This document shows, piece after piece, positions 55,671 to 61,654 of a stretch of DNA of 64,000 nt. The stretch is from Euglena gracilis (taxonomy: Eukaryota > Euglenida > Euglenophyceae > Euglenales). Where the stretch lies: the NCBI GenBank assembly GCA_039621445.1, contig CP154954.1, positions 45,859,847 to 45,923,846 on the forward strand, given 5' to 3'. The position numbers were made by a program, and so were the translations under genes. The notes under the pieces are model-generated. The model searched no databases. It was not told where the DNA came from and was given only the letters and a program-made list of their open reading frames with translations. Each line of letters begins with the position of its first letter. Position 1 is the first letter of the stretch.

Positions 55671-56074
55671 GTGAAACGTCCATGTGTGTGTGCGTGCGTG
55701 TGTGTGGGTTTGACGTCCCCCACCTCGTATCTGCACGAAATTTTGCTGTCAAAAGGCCAAGCAGTTTCTGGGGCCAGAAACAAATATTTGGATCCGGCTC
55801 ATCAAATATCCATGGAGAATTTCTGTCACCCAACAGGGAGATTTACTCTTTGCAGCAGAAGTAAGCTCTGTTCTAATGTTGAGTGAAGGGTTGGCTGTTG
55901 GTCTTCCTTCACTCCAGCCTGTTCGTTTCCATTCTTCAGGTGTACGTCGAGTGTAACCTTCCTGGAGCTTCGCTTTTTGTTTCTTCTTTTTCCTTAAAGC
56001 CCCCAAAGCCTTCAAAGTGGTATTCTTGTATTGTGCACTGGAGGCTTTTTCTTGAAACCAGCCAAATTGCTTAG
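28916..56074 (+). CDS. Gene C: large coiled-coil protein with EF-hand-like C-terminus
   Basis: About 22 exons join in one frame to roughly 882 residues, with one phase problem at 32764 next to a 13-C run. Layout: a Pro/Arg-rich N-terminus (exons 28916-29720); a long coiled coil rich in Q, E, R, A and L (30303-53916) made of repeated exon modules; a helical segment (54797); an EF-hand-like pair (54797-55609); and a tentative tail. No signal peptide or membrane segment. The family is not recognised. Such proteins are frequent in centrosomes, cilia and cytoskeletal scaffolds, which is only a suggestion here. Introns reach 8.8 kb. Confidence 0.75.
29176..29228 (+). CDS. Gene C exon 2
   Basis: TTTCCCCAG acceptor, GGGAG/GTCACC donor; TRRRLGAPSPPTGRWMG, basic and Pro-rich. 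Phases match exons 1 and 3. Confidence 0.6.
29573..29720 (+). CDS. Gene C exon 3
   Basis: GGGCCAG acceptor. The phase-consistent frame is Gly/Pro/Arg-rich (HRPQGGPGRPPGMGPGGQW). The donor CCTGA/GTGGCG is weak but gives the correct phase for exon 4. Probably disordered. Confidence 0.45.
29958..30168. repeat. Left arm of inverted duplication
   Basis: About 210 bp matching 32234-32463 in reverse orientation with scattered differences (for example GGAATGGCCAAATAATGCCG here). The two arms bracket gene C exons 4-6. Confidence 0.8.
30187..30235 (+). CDS. Gene C exon 4
   Basis: TTTTTCAG acceptor, GGGCCG/GTTTGT donor; one base plus CASDTFKQRLSHWSGP. Phases agree on both sides. Confidence 0.6.
30303..30449 (+). 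CDS. Gene C exon 5, coiled coil
   Basis: CCCCCAG acceptor, GAGGAG/GTGTGT donor, 49 codons, phase 0. IEKRLEQARATVERAEQRAL shows heptad-like spacing of L, A and V. Confidence 0.8.
30450..31549. other. Gene C intron 5
   Basis: 30560-30990 holds a copy of the GTTCCAGCGATG repeat family. The rest is T-rich with many CATTTTTTTG-like words. No exon. Confidence 0.6.
31550..31675 (+). CDS. Gene C exon 6, W-module
   Basis: CTCGCAG acceptor, AAGCGG/GTGTGT donor, 42 codons, phase 0. LSPESELERLRTALQQKTSR, then an exon end of ERRGWLQKR with Trp five residues before the junction. Confidence 0.8.
32027..32567. mobile_element. CAAGG/CCCTG TIR element, GAATAATCAC words
   Basis: CAAGGATTCCCACAAGTTCG at the left is inverted at the right (CGAATTTGTGGGAATCCCTG). 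Flanks TATATTG (32020-32026) and TACATTG (32568-32574) form a 7-bp duplication with one change. GAATAATCAC-like words are subterminal. The ends match the 8-998 element (CAGGGTTTCCCAC), so it is the same family. It carries the right arm of the inverted duplication (32234-32463). Confidence 0.75.
32647..32764 (+). CDS. Gene C exon 7
   Basis: CGGCAG acceptor. DQLEKALEEHRQAQQGTVSV continues into AEFQAMQPG and a proline run coded by poly-C. The donor CCGG/GTGGGT gives phase 1 although the next exon needs phase 0; the 13-C homopolymer is the likely cause. Confidence 0.65.
33499..33600 (+). CDS. Gene C exon 8
   Basis: GTCCCAG acceptor, GAGCAG/GTGCTT donor, 34 codons, phase 0: AALQHALEELQRGAQRPGQS, then a linker ending VIPPPEQ. 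Confidence 0.8.
34157..34250. repeat. Long hairpin (foldback)
   Basis: Inverted 36-bp arms (ATTCCCAATCCTCTTTAATT at the left end, its complement at the right) with a loop of about 22 bp. Weaker homology (TTCACCC / GGTGAA) continues outwards. Confidence 0.85.
34537..34729. mobile_element. TIR element carrying a TTAGGG array
   Basis: Both ends are inverted copies of a ~58-bp sequence containing GTACCCCCGGGGGGGT and AAACTTGACA. Between them lie about nine TTAGGG repeats (34612-34664). An internal telomeric tract bounded by inverted repeats is most simply a mobile element that carries it. Confidence 0.7.
34770..35080. repeat. (ATGT)n microsatellite
   Basis: About 300 bp of ATGT with GCATGT variants, pure in its second half. 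It keeps several frames open as MYVC/HTYI strings, which are not proteins. Confidence 0.95.
35130..35279 (+). CDS. Gene C exon 9, W-module
   Basis: CGGGCAG acceptor, AGTCAG/GTTGAG donor, 50 codons, phase 0. LQQLQEALQREAARCAELRE leads to the exon end EREAWKRSQ, Trp five from the junction. Confidence 0.85.
35710..35856 (+). CDS. Gene C exon 10, W-module (duplicate pair copy 1a)
   Basis: GCCACAG acceptor, GCCAAG/GTGTGG donor, 49 codons, phase 0: MQQQLQQALRQGGQWAGADE, ending KRDAWLWAK. About three quarters of residues are shared with exon 12. Confidence 0.9.
36027..36270. mobile_element. Short TIR element with telomere-like words
   Basis: GTATACTTATGGTGTAGGGTT on the left faces AACCCTACACCATAAATAC on the right; diverged outer repeats (ACCATAGGGC / GCCCTACGGT) extend the inverted repeat to 36027 and 36270. 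The core has AAATTGAGGCCTAAATT words. Confidence 0.6.
36915..37146. mobile_element. AAATAACACCCCCC-type element
   Basis: Starts TTAAACCCCCCCCCC and ends GGGGGGGGTTTACC; the word GTGTTATTTGGGGGG is iterated five or more times. Same architecture as 26465-26885. Confidence 0.55.
37147..37553. mobile_element. TATGTCCAACGACC-type element
   Basis: CCCCCTATGTCCAACGACC words at the left and again at 37432 and 37482 face GGTCATTGGGCATAGGGGG at the right end. Two CGGCGC-GCGCCG hairpin words (37240, 37350) lie inside. Confidence 0.55.
38281..38345. repeat. (AACCC)n then (AACAC)n microsatellite
   Basis: Four AACCC repeats switch to about nine AACAC repeats. Confidence 0.95.
38461..38992. mobile_element. 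GGCAAGGC TIR element, 8-bp target duplication
   Basis: Roughly 48-bp inverted ends start GGCAAGGCTAATTTACTGGG, followed by a C-run/G-run palindrome and CCCAGTAGTT. AAAATTAT flanks both sides (38453-38460 and 38993-39000). The interior carries facing degenerate TTAGGG / CCCTAA tracts (38600-38640, 38745-38820). No transposase. An 8-bp duplication fits hAT-like transposition. Confidence 0.8.
39227..39385 (+). CDS. Gene C exon 11 (duplicate pair copy 1b, uninterrupted)
   Basis: ATCCGCAG acceptor, GAGAAG/GTGGGT donor, 53 codons, phase 0: SQATLAADRQTLTTEQEALG, ending LQEHYVQLQGEK. The sister of split exon 13 (40222 + 41579). Confidence 0.9.
39732..39881 (+). CDS. Gene C exon 12, W-module (duplicate pair copy 2a)
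   Basis: GCTCGCAG acceptor, GCCAAG/GTTTGG donor, 50 codons: MQQQLQQALLQGAGQWANAD, ending RRDTWLWAK. Differs from exon 10 by one inserted residue and conservative changes. Confidence 0.9.
40222..40273 (+). CDS. Gene C exon 13a (duplicate pair copy 2b, first part)
   Basis: CCGATCAG acceptor. ADSEATLAADRQTLMTG plus one base matches the first third of exon 11. The donor GGGG/GTTTTC is made by the inserted sequence. Continues at 41579. Confidence 0.8.
40269..41569. mobile_element. Exon-splitting insertion acting as a new intron
   Basis: TGATGAC occurs on both sides (40262-40268 and 41570-41576), exactly where exon 11 and its duplicate diverge. The insertion is 1301 bp, starts CGGGGGTTTTC and ends AAAACTCCTGA; weak inverted similarity (GTTTTCTTCAGCG / GTTTTATCAACG) exists at the ends. 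The donor lies within its first bases; the acceptor uses the AG of the duplicated exon side (GATGACAG). Splicing adds one glycine and keeps the frame. The interior has AATAAGTGCGCACCCC words and a CAGCCAGCA repeat. Confidence 0.75.
41579..41688 (+). CDS. Gene C exon 13b (second part)
   Basis: ATGACAG acceptor, GAGAAG/GTGTGT donor. EQEALAKEVEVLAQALEEYE and MLREQKMKLNHEK match exon 11 after its TEQEAL motif. Exons 13a and 13b sum to 54 codons against 53 in exon 11. Confidence 0.85.
41689..43891. other. Gene C intron 13
   Basis: Includes the GTGGTTCAC/GTGGACACC element 42255-43450, with satellite DNA inside it, and an inverted GGTGCCTGC-type repeat at 43500-43670. Confidence 0.65.
42255..43450. 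mobile_element. GTGGACACC/GTGGTTCAC element, decayed copy
   Basis: The left end ACATTCATTTAGTGTGGT is as in 56206-57043; the right end AACCACATTAAATGAC is truncated. Words GTGGTTCAC-(N)-GTGGACACC-AAAAAAATTT are iterated near both ends. Satellite (42430-42840) and an inverted GAATAGTGTTGAG tail remnant (about 42920-42950) lie inside. Flanks GGGGAGCAG / GGGAAGCAG are only a possible duplication. Confidence 0.6.
43892..44059 (+). CDS. Gene C exon 14, W-module
   Basis: CCCCCAG acceptor, GCGAAG/GTCCTT donor, 56 codons, phase 0: LRQLEVAMTAERERYKAWDA, ending QIEEWKKAK with Trp five from the junction. Confidence 0.9.
44205..44480. repeat. Dispersed repeat R1, copy 1
   Basis: GCTGAGCTCT...CCCTTTATGGG...GCGAAGCTTACCACC, a long C run, then ACCGACGGATTATCACCATG. 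Copy 2 at 47535-47835 agrees over nearly its whole length. Confidence 0.85.
44530..44990. repeat. AAAGGAAATGTCC satellite, two units
   Basis: Units of about 200 bp with AAAATCAAAGGAAATGTCC, GAAGCCCTTGGAA and TACGGCCGTTTTTGG. Related units lie at 16520, 42440 and 47860-48240. Confidence 0.85.
45069..45360. repeat. Palindromic CATGATGG satellite
   Basis: About fifteen tandem copies of a 19-20 bp word, CCATCATGACCCATGATGG, itself a near-perfect palindrome, with GGCC/GCCC variants. Confidence 0.9.
45361..46975. repeat. 163-bp satellite with higher-order structure
   Basis: About ten units containing CCCAAAACGATGTTTTTTGG, GAGCCGAAAATGAGCG and TTGACTTTGGGTC. Units with an inserted CCCTAA tract recur about 525 bp apart (45822 and 46346), three units, indicating a higher-order repeat. 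Frames stay open over several units by chance of composition. Confidence 0.85.
46960..47240. repeat. GGCCGCCGG block plus TTATAAAGAGCTC tail
   Basis: Same junction as at 17085-17380: satellite, GGCCGCCGG repeats, GTCAATGAAGGGGTGGGGGC, TTATAAAGAGCTCAGCACT, then a C run. Confidence 0.85.
47535..47835. repeat. Dispersed repeat R1, copy 2
   Basis: Second copy of the 44205-44480 repeat, including GCGAAGCTTACCACC, a poly-C run of more than 25 and GATTATCACCATGATCCCGG. Confidence 0.85.
47860..48245. repeat. AAAGGAAATGTCC satellite, two units
   Basis: Two further units of the ~200-bp satellite, ending directly at the tRNA-like sequence. Confidence 0.85.
48263..48343 (-). pseudogene. tRNA-Leu-like sequence (CAA), probably pseudo
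   Basis: On the minus strand a 7-bp acceptor stem (GGTCAGT/ACTGATC), type-II-like variable arm and CCAGC/GCTGG anticodon stem can be drawn. The loop TGCAAAT would present CAA but has G instead of U at position 33, and the T loop is one base short (GTGGGTTCGAACCCGC). Both defects argue against function. It interrupts the satellite block. Confidence 0.5.
48365..49690. repeat. 163-bp satellite, second array
   Basis: About eight units spaced 162-163 bp (for example TTGACTTTGG at 48499, 48661, 48824). More homogeneous than the first array and without telomeric insertions. Confidence 0.9.
49690..51130. repeat. CCCCCACA arrays alternating with a ~240-bp unit
   Basis: Four CCCCCACA-type arrays are separated by near-identical ~240-bp units holding CACGTGACC, a T-rich tract, GAACCCGATGGTNTTTCATT, GTAGGGTNAGGGTTACNAT and CTCAACGTTGTTAGATTGGT (units at about 49815, 50170 and 50695; partial at 51055). 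The G-rich strand could form quadruplexes. Confidence 0.9.
51165..51260. repeat. TTCGAATATTCG palindromic repeats
   Basis: Overlapping CGAATATTCG/CGAACGTTCG words, each self-complementary. Confidence 0.85.
51379..51440 (+). pseudogene. tRNA-Val-like fragment (TAC)
   Basis: GCGCATAGCTCAGTGGTAGA and TTCGATTCCC give D and T arms and CTTACAA a valine-like loop. The 3' half of the anticodon stem (TCTAT) does not pair with CTCGC and no matching 3' acceptor strand follows. Confidence 0.5.
51503..51573 (-). pseudogene. tRNA-Val-like sequence (CAC), damaged anticodon stem
   Basis: A 7-bp acceptor stem (ATACACG with TGTGTAT), GCTC/GAGC D stem, GTGGG/CCCAC T stem and loop TTCACAA (anticodon CAC). The anticodon stem CTCGG/GGTAG pairs at only two of five positions. 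Lies about 60 bp from, and opposite to, the 51379 fragment. Confidence 0.5.
51790..52140. repeat. Satellite, GGCCGGGCC block and TCAGCACTATTC tail
   Basis: Third copy of the composite seen at 16.5-17.4 and 46.6-47.2 kb: part of a 163-bp unit, GGCCGGGCC repeats, then AGAGCTCAGCACTATTC and CATCCATCCCTGC. Confidence 0.8.
52834..53031 (+). CDS. Gene C exon 15, W-module
   Basis: CCTCGCAG acceptor, GCCAAA/GTGTGC donor, 66 codons, phase 0. An Ala/Gly-rich half is followed by QLEEERAQLQRARAEWDQQR, ending EEWRRAK with Trp five from the junction. Confidence 0.85.
53282..53353 (+). CDS. Gene C exon 16
   Basis: CTCACGCAG acceptor, ATGAAG/GTTGCC donor, 24 codons: ETRDRAEAELMAKRESLLHF. The upstream AG at 53255 would break phase. 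Confidence 0.7.
53653..53712 (+). CDS. Gene C exon 17
   Basis: GTCCACAG acceptor, CAGCAG/GTTTGC donor, 20 codons (AASDVQRLEEWSSRLHTTQQ), phase 0. Confidence 0.75.
53860..53916 (+). CDS. Gene C exon 18
   Basis: TTCTTGCAG acceptor, CTTGCA/GTAAGC donor (consensus), 19 codons (ELWDMELRMMNARIPGALA), phase 0. Confidence 0.75.
53917..54796. other. Gene C intron 18
   Basis: 880 bp of mixed sequence with a short CCA trinucleotide run (54512-54525). No exon or element recognised. Confidence 0.5.
54797..54996 (+). CDS. Gene C exon 19
   Basis: CAGCCCAG acceptor, GCCAT/GTGCAC donor, 66 codons plus AT, which completes methionine with exon 20. RRVADWELFHAVAVDLNVLV and AFRRAFIKSACSTPH form a helical lead-in to the EF-hand-like pair. 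Confidence 0.65.
55444..55609 (+). CDS. Gene C exon 20, EF-hand-like pair
   Basis: CCCTCAG acceptor, ATCCAG/GTGTGT donor. After the joined Met it reads LDPMHSGVLLLSQLLALGEL and VQVDSSQSGRLDFWQLFGIQ. The second loop (DSSQSGRLDFWQ) keeps Asp 1, Gly 6 and Leu 8 but has Gln at 12; the first lacks acidic ligands beyond Asp 1. Likely structural rather than strong calcium binding. Confidence 0.75.
55610..55667. repeat. (GT)n microsatellite at a splice donor
   Basis: About 29 GT repeats begin exactly at the donor of exon 20, so the 5' splice site is part of the array. Confidence 0.95.
55940..56074 (+). CDS. Possible gene C last exon
   Basis: ATTCTTCAG acceptor, phase 0, VYVECNLPGASLFVSSFSLK to TAG 56072-56074. 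Codon use is less GC-rich than in other exons; alternatively exon 20 splices to 58380. Confidence 0.35.
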   Translation: MYVECNLPGASLFVSSFSLKPPKPSKWYSCIVHWRLFLETSQIA

Positions 56075-56205
56075 CAGAATGAATTTTAGACAGTGTCATT
56101 TCCACCAATCCCCCCATAGCCTGGCGGACCTTTGTCCCTGGCAGAAGGAGGTGATTGCAGTAACCTGACACCCCTTTTTAAGGCAAAATTCCTGAGCAGC
56201 ACCAG

Positions 56206-57043
56206 ACATTCATTTAGTGTGGTACACCAAGGTTGTCATTTTGTGGTTCACTGTGGACACCACAAAAATTTTTGTGGTTCACCTGTGGACACCAAAACGA
56301 CATGACATTGGCGTAAAACCTGCAAAAAAACAGAGCAAATATGAAGCGGTTATCCGCTTCCTCAGGCTGACATAATACATTTTAATTATCTCATGCTGAC
56401 AAACTGCAAAAACCAGAATGAGGCTGACACTTACCCTTCTGAATGAAAAACTATACTGAATGTGGTCTTTCATTGAATGGTCAAGTTGAAGATCTGACAC
56501 CACAGCAAGTGGCTTTCCGGCTCCTACCTCAAAACAAAGCACATGGCATTGCCGGTTTTTCAGGCACTTTTTCAGGCACTGAGGCACTCAACTGACATCC
56601 CGCAATGCCCCACAACGCTCCCAATGTCCACAGCCATGCCAAAGCCCCACGATAATGTCGCGTGTTTCTGCTTGCATGAAGCGGAATTCCGCTTCATCGA
56701 CGCCAATACTTAACTTTTTGATGGTATCCTTGTTGGGTAAGTTGTCTATACAGCACGTCTGCTTGAGAACTCTCGATAGCAATCTGTCCAATTTCAACTG
56801 CCACGCTTCGTGGATTGAGCCGGGGCCAAGGCTCAGAATGTGGCTGAGGTGTCAATCCGCCTTTAGGTGCGAATTTTTTTTGATCCTCAATCAATTTTTG
56901 TGGACCACAAATTTTTTTGTGGACACCACAAAAATTTTTGTGGTTCATCTGTGGACACCAAAAAAAATTTTGTGGTTCACCTGTGGACACCAGAAAAAAA
57001 TTTGTGGTCCACACGTCTTTTGTGAACCACACTAAATGAATGT
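56206..57043. mobile_element. GTGGACACC/GTGGTTCAC TIR element, 14-bp duplication
   Basis: The ends ACATTCATTTAGTGTGGT are perfect 18-bp inverted repeats. CTGAGCAGCACCAG (56192-56205) and CTGAGCAGCACTAG (57044-57057) flank it, 13 of 14 matching. GTGGACACC / GTGGTTCAC words separated by AAAAATTTTT are iterated inside both ends. No transposase frame. Duplications this long are unusual for cut-and-paste elements. Confidence 0.75.
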
Positions 57044-58388
57044 CTGAGCAGCACTAGAAACGATGCCCAGATAATTGGGCAGGGGGGAAGGTTCCGATAA
57101 CCTGAGGACAAAGAGGAGGAATCATTTTAGATGCTGCTCCAAGTTGTTCTTTTTAAAGCTGTGCACATTTTCCAAAAAAAAGAGATCTTTGAAGATTTTA
57201 ACTGCTTTCCACATTTCGCAGTTTTTGCCATTTAGGGAGGTTTCTCCCTAAAAATGGGCAATGCCTTGAAGATTTTTCTCAATCAGGCCTTTGCTCAAGG
57301 GTTCGCAGCACCTAGTCCAAATTTGGCCAGTGGGATTCTAATGGGGGATTCCTCTAGCAGGGCAAGCATTTTTTTCCCAGTGACCGGTGTGAAGCGCCGA
57401 AAATTTTTGGGACCTCAGAAATGGCCAAAAATACCCATTTTTTGGCCATTTTAGGAAATCTTTTGAACAAAATCAGCCCAAAAAAAACTGCATTAAAAAC
57501 CTCATTTCCACCTGACGCGCAACGCCAGAGGAAAAAAAAATAAAAAATTAAAAGTCCAGTCAGGGGACTCCCAGACCCCCTGGACCTGGGGGGGGGGGGA
57601 AGGGGTCTAGCTAGTCCACTGTTTCGCAAAATGGGTAGCCAGTGGACCCCCCACGGGTCTTTAGAAGTAACGGTATTTTCAGGATTTTTCAGTCCTACAG
57701 AGACTCCCACAAAATATGTCAAATCACCCAAAAATGCGGAAAACTCTGATTTTGATTAAATCTACCATCCCCCCCCCCTCAGTTAGTCACTCCCCCCCTA
57801 TTAGTCACCTTGGTCCCCAGGCAAAAACAATTTTTACGGAGGAAAATATTTTTCTTTGAAGAAAAAAAACGCCGAACGTGGCCGTCAGAATTTTTTGTTG
57901 GTTGCCATCCATGAAAAGTGCCCTGGAATGCCCAAAAACAACCTTGAAACCCAAGACTTGGGGTAGGGGGCAAACTTTGGGAATAAATTGCCCCCCCCCC
58001 GAGTTAGTCACCCCCCCCCTATTAGTACCCTTGGCCAAATTCCCCTCCCAAGTGACTAACTAGGGGGGGGGAACGGTAAATCAAATCACAATTAAATCAC
58101 AATTGAAAAAAAACTGAGTTTTGTCCATGTTTGGGGGATTGTGGCATCTTTTGTCGATCCCATGCATTTTTTACCCAGCTGGCCCAGCACCTCTGCCATG
58201 CTCAACAGCTTGCATTGCAATGGGATGGCCACAGAAGCATCCAATAAACTTAACTTTGGAGAATGGGAAGGGAGTCCGTCAACCCAGTGCCACCAAGGTT
58301 CCTATTTCTCGGTGTGCTTGCAGCAACCGCCCAACGAACCACTTCACCCCCCACACCGAGGGGTGGTACGCAGAAGCAGGGGCAAACT
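57044..58388. other. Intergenic region
   Basis: Holds a GGGGAAGGGGTCTAG-type C/G patch (57580-57660), the GTTAGTCAC element (57760-58080) and AT-rich DNA. No gene recognised. Confidence 0.55.
57760..58080. mobile_element. GTTAGTCACCCCCC-type element
   Basis: CTACCATCCCCCC...AGTTAGTCACT at the left faces AGTGACTAACTAGGGGGGGG and ACGGTA at the right; GTTAGTCACCCCCCCCTATT is repeated at 58009. Same build as the other poly-C word elements. Confidence 0.6.
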
Positions 58389-58582
58389 ATGGGCGAAGCC
58401 CCAACTCTGGCCGCCTTCGACTTCGCCTCGTGGATGCAATTCGTGACGCAGTCGCCGTACCACTGGCCTCCCCGGCCTCGGCCGCGGGCGGCGCTGACCG
58501 CGGCCCCCGCCCCGGACACCCCCGCCAGTCCCCCGCCACGGCCCACCCCCTCGGCCCCTTTCGGAGCCGCTCCCCACCCCCT
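58389..58582 (+). CDS. Gene D exon, possible start
   Basis: ATG at 58389, donor CCCCCT/GTGAGT, 64 codons plus two bases: MGEAPTLAAFDFASWMQFVT, then a Pro/Ala/Arg-rich stretch. Codon use matches the other exons. An acceptor at 58373 (TACGCAG) would also fit in phase as an internal exon following gene C exon 20, so the start is unsure. No family recognised. Confidence 0.5.
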
Positions 58583-59155
58583 GTGAGTCCCCCCTGGGAC
58601 TCCCCACGCAGCTCCACCTGCCTCGGAGAGGCGGCACCGGCTCGGCACAAAGCCCAAGCTTGGGTGAGGATGACGGGGAATGTCTCTGCAATGTCTCCGC
58701 ACAGAGAATGGGAACAGAATGTCGGAGGATTATTTTGGCAACGCAACTACTACTTGGGGGAGTAGTAAACCGCACTGGGTCTTCAGCCAACCAGGATTGG
58801 ACCCCCCCCCCATTTTCCCCTTAGAAATGGTGGACATCAGAAACTTTTTTGCATGGGTGGGGATAAGCCGGGGATGGGTAAGGGTTCGGGTTAGGATTTG
58901 GATTATGGTACCCCCCAAATCCCCCCCCCCCCCCGTTGCTTAAATTTGGTTTTCAGCCGATCTGTCCAAAGGGTTGCATAAATTAGCTGATTAGGTTTTT
59001 ACTGAGTTGGCCGAAGGGTTGCTTAAATTTGGACTTTTCCCAATGAACGAAGGAGCTGGCACATTTTTTTATTATGAAAATGCTTGCCTTTGAAGCCAAA
59101 AGGTGAAGAATGTTTGGAAACGTGGGTGGTTTTGTTGGTGTTGGTTAGATTGGAT

Positions 59156-59199
59156 GGCAGCCCGAAACTACTGGGCCCCGGCAGTAGTTTCGGGCTGCC
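59156..59199. repeat. Perfect hairpin GGCAGCCCGAAACTACTG
   Basis: An 18-bp perfect stem with a short loop. The ACTACTGGG word resembles the ends of the 38461-38992 element. Confidence 0.85.
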
Positions 59200-59464
59200 G
59201 ATTGGATATTTTTCAGGTGTTTGCTAAAAATTGAATTTTGCTTTGCTCCTCAAGGGACTGTTTAAATTTGGGCGTTGGTCGGTTTGGCCCCAAAGGTTGC
59301 TTAAATTTGGGGGTTGCTTTATTTTGGGGTTGGGGTTAGGGTTCGGGAATTTTCAGGGAGTTTGGCATGCTTTGGGCCGCATTTCGGACTACCTACTGGA
59401 TCCACTGCCAAACCCCCCAAGGGGGACTCAGAAGTGCAACAAAGCTGATCTTTTATCTTATCCC

Positions 59465-59499
59465 AAATGACACCCATGAAGTCTTCATGGGTGTCATTT
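59465..59499. repeat. Perfect hairpin AAATGACACCCATGAAG
   Basis: A 17-bp perfect inverted repeat separated by one base. Confidence 0.85.
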
Positions 59500-59985
59500 T
59501 AGGGAACCCACCCCAATGGGCCTCAGATGTGCACAATCGCCAAAAACTTCATTGTTTCAGCATCAATAAAAAGGTGGCCGACTCTTCAGCCGTTTGTGCG
59601 ATTCCTATTTCTTATTAGAATTCTCGTCACTGCTCTCTGATGATTTCTGTTTGTTCCCTCTGCTATCCCTCAAATTTAGATATATTAATGTGTTGGAGTG
59701 AGCTGGAATTGGGGATGTAGCAAATGGAGTTGGCTGGCTGGATGCGAACTGCGCTTCTCCGCACCTTTCAATGCGCTGTGCCCCCAAACCCGCTGTGCCG
59801 AGGCCCCAACTGAAGGCGGTGCATTCTCCACCAGGGCTGGAAACCTTCCGTCCTGGGTGGTGGGCCCCCAAGGCATCTGTTCCAGTTCTCTGGGGGCACA
59901 TTTTTACGGAAAAAATTGCTTCGACACATTGGCTCCGGAGGAAATTTCTGTGGGTGGGTGTGTTCTGATCTCACAACTCCTGCAG

Positions 59986-60109
59986 TTGCCTGCGGCACCC
60001 AAAGCAATCCCCGTGCATTCAATTACTCCCGGTGCATTACTTCCGTTTTCGCCCGATGAAGATCGTTTTTTTCTGGTTCTGGAGCACCCAGTTTGGGAGT
60101 CAGATCAGG
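59986..60109 (+). CDS. Possible exon, gene D or separate gene
   Basis: CTCCTGCAG acceptor, ATCAGG/GTATAG donor, 41 codons plus one base: LPAAPKAIPVHSITPGALLP and SPDEDRFFLVLEHPVWESDQ. Protein-like, but the frame is also open upstream and the link to neighbours is not established. Confidence 0.4.
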
Positions 60110-60694
60110 GTATAGTAGCTGCTATTTGGCCCTTGGCTGCCTTTGATGCGTCCCGCCGTTTAGGTCCCAGGTAGATTGCCGCCACAACGGTGCACGGAGG
60201 GTGCATACAGTGGAGCGAGCAACAATAGCGTTGGGCCGCCTCTCGGCAATCTTGTGAAGCACTCTTTGCATCTGATGGTCTCCGGGCCAAGGCAGAGGGA
60301 CACCAGCAGGTGGTGGGCAGTTATGAAACCCCCCCGAATTTCATCGTTTTCCTTATTTTCACATTCACATTGCACCTTCTCTTGGGTTTCTGTTCCTACT
60401 CGCAATTTTAAACAGCCCATTTCCAGGTGTACAGGCAACATTGTGTACACAGGTGCCTGTACACAGGTGTACAGGCAACATTGTGTACATCCAACGTTGT
60501 TTGCTTATGAGAGCCATTGGAGTTGGGAAATTCAAATACTAGAGCAAGCGCTGGTGGAGTTACCTGGGGAGGGGAATTGGGCGTGGTAGATAAATTGGAT
60601 GGCATCCACACATATATCCATACAATATCCATATAATTGGATGGCATAAATATGAATATGTTTGGTAATTTCCGACTACGTACTCCCACCACAG

Positions 60695-60823
60695 GCACTG
60701 GGGGGTGCCAAGTTGGTTGGAACCACTGGCTTAGGGAGAATGGTGCAAACAGTTGATCCACTCGCCCCTTGGGAGAGGATTTTCACAACTGGCCACGCGT
60801 ACAATACACTCTGCCTCATCCAC
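60695..60823 (+). CDS. Possible exon, gene D or separate gene
   Basis: CCACCACAG acceptor, ATCCAC/GTAAAG donor, 43 codons, phase 0: ALGGAKLVGTTGLGRMVQTV and PWERIFTTGHAYNTLCLIH. Beta-rich appearance; no family assigned. Phase does not join directly to 60109. Confidence 0.45.
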
Positions 60824-61616
60824 GTAAAGTTGTTTCAAATTTTTTTGTGGATGCTAAATTCTGCACCTTGCGAAACTGTCATTACAAAGGTCACTCGTTT
60901 TTCTTGATTCTTTCTCCTGCCACAGCTGCGAGACTTACAAAAGTCTTAGGCGGTGCGAATTGCCCAAATTTTCTGCCATTTTCTAAGAAAGTCCGCCCCG
61001 CAATAGTTTAGCTGCTTATTTTGACAGCCCACTTTCAAAAAGGGGGTTCTTTGCAACGGTTCAAAATTTTCCGATTTTGTCCCGGAGGACTTTTGTAGGT
61101 TCATAATTTGGGAAGGAGGGGTTGTCAGAAAAGGGCATTTTTGGGCTGTTTCTCACAAGCTACAGAAAATGGGGTGCCACTCAAGTTCTGGTTCCCAGAA
61201 AACTGAAAAAAAAAATATGCCGTGTGAAGATTTATGGTGCCACTCGGTCCCACTCCCTCCAGTCTTAAAAGAAATCCCTGGTCCTGGCCCGAGTTCGCAG
61301 CGAAATTGGTTTGCCTTTTGGAACAACCTCGCTTCAGGCAGACCCTCGGGCTTGCCGCCACCTCAGATGTTTTGTCCTCACGGCCCGGTTCCCTGCCTCG
61401 TCGCAGGGTTCCTCCCTCGTGCGTTTGTATTTGGTCTTGTGACCTTGCCTGGGTGAGCCCTGCCTGGCAAGATCGGACCTGTTTGGACCTGTGACCTCCA
61501 GCTGACCACGCAGCTCAGCCCCCCCCCCCCCTGGATTGTGAATATCCTTTCCCGCGTTACCGTTTTCAATTTCCCCCACACCTCCTCCAATGGCACATTC
61601 ACAACCTTGCAATCGC

Positions 61617-61654
<38 letters not shown>

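Noticed and set aside
58121-58446. Open frame beginning MASFVDPMHFLPSW
   Set aside because: Lower-GC codon use than neighbouring exons, no clean splice sites, and it overlaps the better supported 58389 exon in another frame.
61300-61500. GC-rich open segment after an acceptor-like CGCAG
   Set aside because: No donor in a consistent phase and no protein-like pattern; could not be linked to either neighbouring exon.
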